64,000 bases of DNA from Apostichopus japonicus (taxonomy: Eukaryota; Echinodermata; Holothuroidea; Aspidochirotida; Stichopodidae), in contig NC_092565.1 in the NCBI RefSeq assembly GCF_037975245.1, positions 9,847,499 through 9,911,498 of the forward strand, read 5' to 3'. The notes beneath the pieces were generated by a model. That model saw only the letters and a program-made list of their open reading frames with translations. It did no database searches and was not told the DNA's origin. Shown here one piece after another: positions 1 through 13,400 of the stretch. How positions within the stretch are numbered: the first letter of the stretch is position 1; each line of letters opens with the position of its first letter. The position numbers and the translations under genes are program-made.

Positions 1-465
1 TCTGCATTACAAAGTTAGCAAAATGTGACATATTCAGCAATACCTGCACTAAAACTTATTACTTCAACCCACGTATCGGTCCTAACGTCAACAGAGCTTA
101 CTATATGCAACGATGTCAGTATGACCACAGGATTTTAGTGTCTGTTGTGACATGATTTTTTCCCCCTTGCCCTTTCCTTTTTGTACAATACATCAATGCA
201 CACAGACTAAAATAACATCATTAGAAGATTCCTCTTGCATTTTGATGTATTCTTGACTTCAGAGAACACTAACAGAGCTCTAGTTAGAAGCAAACATTCA
301 AATTGTATCGTTTATGAAAGAGAAGTATATTGTTCGAAAGGCTTCTTCGGATGTCTACCTGATTGTGATGCATTTCCTGATCTACTGTACTACTGTGGAA
401 CAGTTTTGTTTATACAAGTGCAGCATTAATATCCTTTACAGGAATAAGCATTTGGTTAAACTTAC
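1..465. other. Intron of the PEBP-like gene, no exon found
   Basis: AT-rich DNA downstream (on the minus strand) of the third PEBP exon. Short open frames exist, but none carries PEBP C-terminal motifs or paired splice sites. Confidence 0.4.
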
Positions 466-3010
<2,545 letters not shown>

Positions 3011-5356
3011 TTTGGAGTGGTAACAATGACTTGACTCGACTGTTTTCAGATCAGGGCATTTAACAATCTAGTTGACGCTGATTGTTGCCAGTCTCCTGGA
3101 ATGCCTCAGCTGTAAAGCAAGGATGGCGAAAACAGTGGGGTAGGAAGGTACTTTTGAGTTGGGGAGTTGAAGACTGATGGCTGGCCTGGGGGACCGGTTT
3201 AAGGGAAGGGGGTGCCCCCCTCCCCTTTGGAATTTTTTGGCATTTCCAGGTGGCCTCAGATGCAATTTGGTGCAATGTAGCACACTTCAACACCCACTCC
3301 ATCTTGTAAAAACTTGCATTTTCACATGGCCTTAGATGCAATTTGGTGCTCCAAATGATATTTTTTTCTCATTTGGAAATGAAAAAGGGGTTTTCTGACT
3401 TGCAAAGCAGGGGGGGAAGAATGATACTTCCGCCCCTCCATATTTTTCACCTGGGGGGCTGGCGTCCCCCAGGTTCCTATGCCCTTGTGGCAAAACACTA
3501 AAAATGTTACACTCGACACGAGTCGACAGGGTTGGTGCCAACTCAATAATTCTTGGAGTGATTTCCCATCCTTGACTCAATGAAAAAATAGGGAGATTTA
3601 CAAACCTTTGAAGGGATGTTCCTTCATTGGGCTGATAAGCAAAGAGGGATTTAAGTTTTAACTCTTGATCTGGAAACACTACTGTACACATGATAACTTC
3701 AGGTTGTGTCTTAAAAATATAACAATATAGTACGACATTTAACCCAGAATGTCTACATTCGGTATTCACTGTAGCGCGGAAGAATAATTACGTGCAATAT
3801 CTCTGTGTGGGGGCTTAGCCTATTCACGAGTCACCACCCACGGGGAACGATGCTGGCTCTAATTTAGGATAGCAAGGTTAAGGTCGATAGACACCTATAC
3901 TTCCAGTCACTAATTCTAAATAAATACCGATAGATCATAAACAATATAAAAACAAAAACAATCAAAGCGTATCAACATACCTGTAAAGATGCGAGCACAG
4001 CGAAGCATAAAGATTGATGTGCGACACGACACAGAAATTTCTGTTCTAAATATTGTTATTGATTTAAAGTATGCCCACAATGTCGGTCACGAAACTTTCC
4101 AAAATGAATATGCCAGACAAGTTAATAACTTTAGGTCAGCTGGAAGCTTTCAGTTGAGCTACACCGACCTAGTTCGATCGATGTCATTCTCTGTAAAAAG
4201 GACTAATTGGTAGATTTGAGCTATTCCGCAGTTTATGTTTTGGAATACGACATGAGAGAATGAGATATATTGTTGGAGCCGATTCCGATTATACCTCTTT
4301 AACGTTTCTCTGTTGTGCGTCGATTGTAGACAAGTTGCATGTCGTTTTATTTGCGTATAAGTGAGAATAAAAATAAAACAAAACTGTTAGCAAACTGCTT
4401 ATCCACTAAAGAGCCTGTTTAAGAGAATGTGTAAAAGTAAGGGGGCCCTGAACGGAAACACATAAATAAGTGAGTGCAGTTTTCGTGAGCTCTTTTGGGG
4501 CAGCACAATACAAAAGTACAAACAAAGGTCAAGAGTATGCCATATCTGAATTCAAAGGGATAAAACAGTGAAAACATTGTACCTACCTTATCTCAAGAAC
4601 AGAAACATATGTAAAGGTTACCCATTCTGAGTTGGACAACATAAGTTGAGGCCAAATTTAAGTCAACTGGCTCAAATATGCAAAGGTTGTGACGTCCACC
4701 ATAGCTAAGGAAATCGGTAACCGTCATTGACAAGCCTTTTTCCATGAGGTGTGAGTAGGCCTATATTGAATATATGTAGGCCTATGTTAATTTTTGTGTC
4801 TTACAAGTCACAAGGATCACATTGGCTCATACCCTATAGCTGTTCCGATAAAGTCATCCATCAATCTCAATAGTTTTGTATTCTGGTTTAAAGATACTAC
4901 AAATGCAGCTCTGCATTCTAAGTATTCAAGAACAGAACTTAGAGGTAATGATAGCTTTTTGACTTTTTAAATCTATTTTAAACTTTCATCATTGTTTATT
5001 TCAATAAAAAATCAAAATATTACTTAAATCTTTATGTCTTTTTTCAAAACAAATGTTTAAAACTATCTTACATTGTTACAAACTATATATGTCTGTTAAG
5101 AAGGTATATGACGCAAGGGGGGAAAGGGAGATGGGAGGTAATTAGGACATGACACCGTTATCCTTGCTTTGTCTTAAATAATTTGCACAAACATACGCCA
5201 ATCAAAATAAATTTCTCCAATAGAAGTTTACCTGAGCTATTGTTTTCATGTATGCCTATAGCTATACGTAGTTGTTTCCTGACATGAGATCTAAAACTCG
5301 CGGGGAAGTTTGCGGCGCTATTTAAACTCCGTCAGCATTAATAGAGTCTTTTCAAG
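3011..5356. other. Intergenic region between divergent PEBP-like and LMAN2-like genes
   Basis: About 2.3 kb separates two divergently transcribed genes, so both promoters should lie here. Bases 3060-3500 hold GC-richer repetitive DNA with G runs and a short direct repeat (GATGCAATTTGGTGC at about 3257 and 3332). I found no convincing TATA box for either gene. Confidence 0.4.
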
Positions 5357-8300
5357 ATGGCAGCCTACAGGTCGGGCACGCAGTGCCTTTTTCTTTTTGC
5401 AGTGATTACCCTCGTCTCCGGGTCTGATGAGAAGCCGAAAAATCCAAGAGATTATCTTAAAAAGGAACACTCTTTAATGAGACCATACACTGGTAAATTT
5501 TCAATGCTTAGCCTTAAATTAACTGCCAGTCTTGTGTCTGTCATTCGCCTTACCGAGTAGCCTAACACCGTGGCACACCTGACGTTAGTGTATTGGCCTA
5601 GCTTTTCGTATGCTACGCAACAATGCTAGGCTAGTTTATTAGAAAAAAGGATCAGGAGGGACACTCAAGTCCCATCAAGGACCCTATAGGAGAGGGGAAA
5701 CTACTGAAGACACAAACACTCAGACCCGATTACAATGCTTAAAGTGCTTGTCCAAAGCATTCTTAAACCCATTCACACTACTTGCAAGTATAGTAAAGGC
5801 TTAATATTTGACGCACCCCCGTAATTGACGCACCTTCAATTATTACTAGCAACGATACAGCAGGCCACCTAAACTTTTTGCAGTTAAGTAGAATTACATA
5901 TTTCATATGTTTTAATTTATTTCAGCTATTTGCTGACCAAATTGTGGTATTTTTTAAGCTTTTAAATTTAACACCCTCCTCCCAGTTTTACACAATTTGT
6001 TGACATGACCTGACCTGTCTGAGCTTAGAGGTCCAGAGCATAGCAAACAGCATACAAAGTCAATGGATGTATACTTAGGCCTACACTACAGTTAGCTTAT
6101 CGACGAATGTGTCAATTTAGGGGTATGAAAGAACTTGACACAGCAGACATTTTGTGGTCAAATTCTTCTCAATTGTACGTTGCATAGACACAGAACAATA
6201 AATATTTTGAGATCATTACATTTCTGAGTAACGAAACATATGAAACATGCATGCAGTTCAGTGATTTGGATTTTATGTTGACAGACATCGTCAATCCAAT
6301 CCTTAAGTGCGTCAATTATGAGCCCACCATGCTACAACTTTCTCAGGCAAACCGTTCCACTCATTCACAACCCTATTAGAAAAAGAAATAAATGCCGAGT
6401 ATTAATCCTACTTTGTGACTTTTGGAGTTTAAAGCTATGACCTCTGTTACAAACCCTGTACTATTAGCAAAAGTCAGTGAAGGATAACTTGTCAAAACCA
6501 TACACAATCTTGATATCTCCCAAATGGAAACAAGGTTTCCCTTAGCTGTTTGGGAAAGTCGTTCAGGCTATCACATAGACCAACAATGATGGTTGGGTTT
6601 TGGGTCTTCTTTGACATTAGCACATTTTCGTAAACGCTCACCTCACATGACCTTGAATTTTGCAACCTGGGAAACTTGAAAGAAACCACCATAGCCACTT
6701 AGTCAAAAGTGTGTGAATGTGAAGTTGAACTTGAGTTATATTCTCTAAATTTGAAACATGAATTGGCTATTTTTCTCCTGTAAGATCAGCTGTAAGATCA
6801 ACTGTAAGATCAAAGACCAACTATAAATTTGAGAGAAATGTGACTTAGTTCTTACAGAGCCAACATGTTTCTCTCAGTTTTTTTCACCTCTTTAATGCAT
6901 CAATTGAAGACTCGCCCCAAACCGCGTGCGGCCATCTGAAAAAGTTAACTTTCTGTTGCTTGCAAGTGACGTTTTGTCGTGTTGCTACAAAATGCAGACA
7001 GTAATGAATCGTGATACCTTGTTATCTTTAGCTGGACCTGAGATGTCCGTCGCTGTATCGTTTGTATACTGTGCTGTGGGTATTGACCGCAGCTGTATGT
7101 ACTGACTGTACACTAGTGTCTAATTACCGACGGTAGCAAGCTGTGTGTGTATTTTCTGGGATCAATGGTGGTGTTTAACACTTCTGTTACACCTCATTCG
7201 AAACTAGGTCAGATTACCGGCATTAGACGTTTCTTTTTGCACACCCTTTAATGGGAACTATCTTTTTTCAATGTACAAATGTGTTTGTATTTTGCAGGTG
7301 CAGGAGCGAGTCTACCCATGTGGGATATCCAGGGTAATACCATGGTTACCAACTCTTACATCAGACTAACACCAGACAAGCAGAGCAGACAAGGTGCCAT
7401 CTGGAATAAAGTGGTATTTGTTTTTTCAGTAACACATTTGTTTTAGGACATGTACTGTACTATACTGGAGGTCTATTTACATAGTAGTGCTTTAAATATA
7501 TCATAAAAACTTACTGTACCCTGCAATTTGTTCCTTTGCCATCTGGAGCTAATCCAACATCCGACCAGAAGGCCATGTAGCATCTATGCTGTTGCTGGGG
7601 TGGATGATGTACTATACTGTAGGTCTATTTAGATTGTAGTGCTTTAAATATCTCATAAATCTTATTGTACCCTGCAGTTTGTTCCTTTGCCAGAAGGCCA
7701 TGCAGCATATGCTGTTGGTTGGGTGGATGATGTCACCAAAACTTGTAAAGCTCTCTCACAGATATATCAACATTATGTACAAGCTACATTAGGGTTTGGA
7801 AAATATTCATCACAAACCGGGAAAACAACCTTGAAAGAACAGGGAAAACAACCTTGAAGGCCAGTCTGAAATATGTAGAGCATATTTATATAGATGAAGA
7901 GAGAGAGAGAGCGTTGTGGTCAAGTGGTTAAGGCAGCAGACTTGTGATCTAAGGATTGCAGGTTCAAGTCCTGGCCAGATCGTTACGTTGTGTCCTTGGG
8001 CAAGGCACTTTATCTCCATTGCCTATCTTCACCCAGGTGTATAAATGGGGACCTGTGAGATAAAACTGTCAGTTGGACGCTGCTTAGCTGCTGCCATGTG
8101 GATGGATTGTCTCTATATTTGACAGGTTATCATTGACCGGGGTAATATTGTGATGCGCCTTGAGCACCGTTACAGTATCGGTGGATATGTCTGCGCTTTA
8201 TAAAAAATCCTATTATGAAGAACAGCATTTTGAACATGTGCACAATGGATCCTGAGGATAACAAGGATCTCTTAGTTATATGAAACCTACGCAACAGCAC

Positions 8301-9940
8301 TTCAGAGCTTGTCATGGTACATTTTAAATGGTCAACCTTGTATGACTAATTAAAAGTGTGAACAAACGTTATTTTTTGGATATATATACAGACAATGCAA
8401 AAATCTCTATTAAACCCAAATAATTAAATGAGCCCAGGATAAGTCATGAGCCTTACATGATTCCTATGTCAGTTCCTTTGTGAAAACATGGACTACTGTG
8501 TCATGTCTGTTACACATTTGTCCTGATCACTACATTTCGCACAGACTGATAATGACATGAAATTTTATTGTTGAGCCTTTTATTAGCGTAACAGATCTTC
8601 TTTCCAAACATTTGGATGAAGAAAAATTTGATGTTGTAAGTATTATACAACATCTACATGTTCAACAGAAAAATGAGCCAAATTTGATCTTTAATTCATT
8701 CACTAATTAATGTTCATTTGATTAAGAACTAATTGGAGTCTAAGTTTGAACAATAGCAGTCATCTAGCAAAACGAACCTCTATAAGTCAAAGGTTAAACC
8801 AAGGCAGTACATTAGCTTTAGTATCAACCTGTTTTTTTTTTTTCTTGTAGGCTAACCGCTGTCCACACTGGGAGATGCACGTTCACTTCAAGGTTCATGG
8901 TCAGGGACGGACGCTCTTTGGAGACGGATTTGCTCTCTGGTACACCAAGGAAAGAATGAAAAAAGGTTTGTTATCAGACTTTTTGTCTTGGCAACGATGG
9001 TATGTTTGGTAAAATTACCAATCAGGAAAAAAGGAAATCAGAACCATTTACAAAACGTTTGTTACAGATTTTCTAAGTTTCCACGTAAATACCTCTTGAT
9101 GTAACACGATTTGTTGATTTCTGACTATGAATCTACTTGAAAAGCATAAACAGCCCTTTGTGTGTTCCACTCACTGTTCATGCAAAGATTATATCTGGTA
9201 GAGTAACAAGATTCTGCAATTAGGTCGGATAAGTAGCTTCCTCAGTTGAGAGACAGTGACTGTAACCCAGTGGATCAGTGAGTTTCTTACAAAGTTTGTT
9301 CTGGTAACAGTGAAACTAGTGTTACTGTATATATATGCCACTTTGCGGAAACACATTGTGGCGTTATATGATGTTCAGCGCATAAACTTGCAGATCAAAT
9401 TCAGAACCTAGCACTACTCTCGTTGTCAACGGATCATTGGACCTCTACCGTAATGATGCATACTTTGGGATCACCTATTTGAACATGAAAACATCGTCAG
9501 TGGAGAATTAATTCATGAAGTACAGCATCCAATATGTGTAATTCTTGAAAATCATGATACACAGAGGTAAAAAAAAATTCCGGGTATCCGGATACCCAAC
9601 AGGTAACGGCCTTGGGGTACCCTGTTCCTGATTTTTGGACCCATGTAAACACTAATATATATATGTATGCATATATATATATATGTATATAAATGAAAAT
9701 CGTAATGAGTTGGAAAATCAAGAACAGTGAAAACACTTTCAGCCTCCACCGGGATTCGAACCACGGGCCTCCCGCTCTGTACGCGGACACCCTAACCACT
9801 AGGCTATGGACGCTGATTGTATGTCCAGAGGTTCGAAACCGGTAAGGAAGATCGTAATTCCACTGTAGGCGTTTGTCACCTATATCGAACAATACTAGTT
9901 CTGTTTTTGGTGACATATTTTGCCCTACTCTAGAGATCAA

Positions 9941-9971
<31 letters not shown>

Positions 9972-10431
9972 AATGAAAATCTTAATGAGTTGGAAAATCA
10001 AGAACAGTGAAAAAACTTTCAGCCTCCACCGGGATTCAAACCACGGGCCTCCCTCTCTGTACGCGGACACCCTAACCACTAGGCTATGGATGCTGATTGT
10101 ATGTCCAGAGGTTCGAAACGGGTAAGGAAGGTCGTAATTCCACTGTAGGCGTTTGTCACCTGTATCGAACAATACTAGTTCTGTTTTTGGTGACATATTT
10201 TGCCTTACTCTAGAGATCAAACATGATGATGCTAACCAACTCGAAAATCATTTGTGATTCCTAAAGCCGGATCTCGAATGAGATACTTTGAACAGACTTT
10301 ATGTTAATGCAATGGAGGTAAACGACAAAGGCAAATGAATATATATAAATGAAAATCGTAATGAGTTGGAAAATCAAGAACAGTGAAAAAACTTTCAGCC
10401 TCCACCGGGATTCGAACCACAGGCCTCCCGC

Positions 10432-10477
<46 letters not shown>

Positions 10478-13400
10478 TATATATATATACACATATATAT
10501 ATATATACATTTGTAAATATATAATTTTAATGTGTTTTTGTTGTATCTGCTCTACCTGCAGGTGATGTCTTTGGTGGTGCGGATTACCATACAGGATTGG
10601 GTTTGTTCTTCGATACATACAGTAACCACAATGGACCTCATAATGTGAGTGATGTTCTTTTCAAATTTTGACATTCACAGAAGTTGTTTCTGTCATTAAT
10701 TGCATTGAAATTTCCTGCGAACTTTGTTTATATCAGCTGTAAGTAAACATTTATGCCTACGACCCAGGAGCTTCCTTGAGAACCGAGCCACGACTAACCA
10801 GACCCCCACATCTCTGAAAACTAGATGAATTTTCTGACAATTGGCCAAATTCAATGACCCACTGCGGACTGTCAGTTTACACTGCATGTCTGATGTCACT
10901 GTAACATGAATAGAGTATAAACCAGGAATCATACCCCAGTGTCACAGACTGTAGCACGGAAGCAATGTCAAGAGAAAATTCAAAACTATTGTGAATATGC
11001 AAATCATGGACCGAACACGGACTGGCCATATGGGGATTACCAATAACGTATTACTGTTGCGAGAGCACAGGATTTGTTTTCTGGTGGTCACTGGTCTGTA
11101 TCATCACATTTGAAAGACAATAAATTTTTTTCTCTTTCCAAGAATTTTCTTATTAAGTTTCGCTTTATACAAAGATTACAATGTTCCAACCTTTCGTCAG
11201 TTTTGAAATTAGGTCACTTTTTATCGAAGTACAAGATTTTCATGTCGTATTCAGTTCTACTGTCTAATCTGAGAAGAAAATAGCTCAACAGATTATCTCA
11301 GAAATTAGTGGGAAATTTTACCTTCTTTGCTTTCTTTTCCTTCTTCGAACAGCATCAACATCCTTACATATCAGCCCAAATAAATAACGGCACTTTACAC
11401 TATGACCACGACAGAGATGGAACCCACACAGAGCTTGCTGGATGTCACGCTCCGTTCAGAAATAAACCTCACGACACCCACATAGCCATGAGATACTATG
11501 CACAGAGGCTAACAGTGAGTAAAGTTCCATTCAAGCCACTATAGCTTGGCTGGAAATGTCTTCTGTTTAATTACTTAAAGGATGACTTTTAGCCACAAAA
11601 TTAAGTTTGATATGTTCTAGACTGAGGAAAGAACTGCTGTCCTTGCCAGGTTGCTTATCTACGACACTCTTTAATGAACCGTTAGACAGCTGTGGGTTTA
11701 TCGATTAATGTGTTAACTGGACTGTATATTCTAATACACAGACCATTTTGTCAGTACCTCAGATGCAGCATTAACAAAAAGAGTCTTTATGAATGCGTAA
11801 TACTTGTATGGCATCAAATGACATTTTGACCTTAAAACTTTGTCAAGGAGAGACAGTGATGAATGTCACCCAAGGGTAGCTCTGTTTTTAGCGTGAAGCA
11901 AATTTCAACAGGTTTTGATTGAATCGTGAGAATTTAGAAAATGATGGATTAACATTTGGATGTGTACTGAGGAGCCAACATCATCATCATCATCATCAAT
12001 TCTGCTTTAGAGGAGCATTTCAGAAAATTGGCGTATATTAACGATGAATATCTTTGCAAACCAGAACAGGTGTAGAAACATAACCAGCACTCAAATTGTT
12101 CCAGTTTTCCTTGGACTATATATAACAATTGAAAGGCTAAAACTCTGCCTGAAGTAATTTGTTAAGATTTGATGCTTACTGTTCCCAACTAACTAGACGG
12201 TAGCTATGTATCACAGAATGGTTCATCTAATGACACCCTCCCAATGTCCCCCCCCCCCACAGAACCTTTTAACCCCCCCAACACCACCCTGTCAATGTTA
12301 AATGATTGATGGTATCTGTACATCTCTTCTAATAGGTTATGATAGATATAGACGGCCAGAGTAATTGGAAGGAGTGTTTTGATGTGGATCGAATTCGACT
12401 TCCCACCGGTTACTTCTTTGGTGCCTCAGCGATAACTGGAGATTTGGCTGGTAAGTGATATCTTGCCTAAGTTGCCACCTTTATTGATAAATTCATTGAA
12501 GTAACTGCTCAGGTTGTGATACTTTCTTTAATATCTGTTCATAATTTCACTTCATATTTATGCAAAAGTAAAGAGTGGCCAATAGACAAGTTTTCATCTT
12601 AGTGCGGAATCTGCTTCAAGGGTGAACTAAACTAAAAAACATAAGGAGGACAAAAAACATATGGAGGCTTGTGTCAAATAGATGGACGGATGAAAAGAGA
12701 AATTAGACAGATAGTAATGCATGAGAATGAAATGATTGCAGAGATGGAAGTGTTTCTGTGAAGGTGGATGTAACGAAGCATAATGCATATTGTACTCTGT
12801 GCTGTGGGTCTTATGTGTGTGTGTGTGTCATCAAGTGAATATGCTATTATTATAGATTGCCTTCACCAAAGAAACAATGAGCAATGCTGTTTTTTGAGAT
12901 TTCCATTGGTTAACAATTTTAGTCATTGACTCAAGTAGTTGCTTTAACAGGTTTCTAGCAATATGATTTTGCTGTGTGGATGAGTGATTTAAATATTATT
13001 AAGAAAAACAGGCATCATGTTCATTCTGGTACTGCTAGATGTTGTACAAATTTTCACTCAAGTTGAAAAATTGATTTTTTTTTTAGTGATACAAAATATA
13101 GTGCTATGAGAATGTCATTTTGAATGCAGAAAGTTTTCCTGTAATTGTTGCTAGGCTATCAACATCAGTTACTTCTTACTTAAATGTCCCCACACAACCA
13201 TTCACTCTGAATACTAGAAGTTAACTTTTGGAGCCTATTTTTCTCTTCAGTTTAATTTTGACAATGTCACCAGAGAATTTTTTATTTTTTTATAACAGTG
13301 GTCGAAAACATGAAAATAATGTGTCCAATGTCAACATAAGCCCTTTCATTGAGCAAAATGTCAGTACACCTGTAGAATTTTCTGACCTAACCAATCTAGT

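Noticed and set aside
3989-4213. Possible small gene upstream of the LMAN2-like gene
   Set aside because: A 74-codon frame without signal peptide, domain or splice context; chance frame more likely.
7911-7985. Functional tRNA gene on the plus strand
   Set aside because: A and B boxes are present, but the sequence runs into a typical SINE body and tail and no full cloverleaf is formed.
9742-9813. Functional tRNA gene on the minus strand
   Set aside because: The cloverleaf is almost complete, but the T stem pairs badly, it is fused to a SINE body, and it occurs in three copies, one truncated.
10261-10618. Open frames across (TA)n and (TATG)n tracts (also at 20617-20842 and 57498-57857)
   Set aside because: Products are YIYIYI or YVCMYVCM repeats, artefacts of microsatellites.
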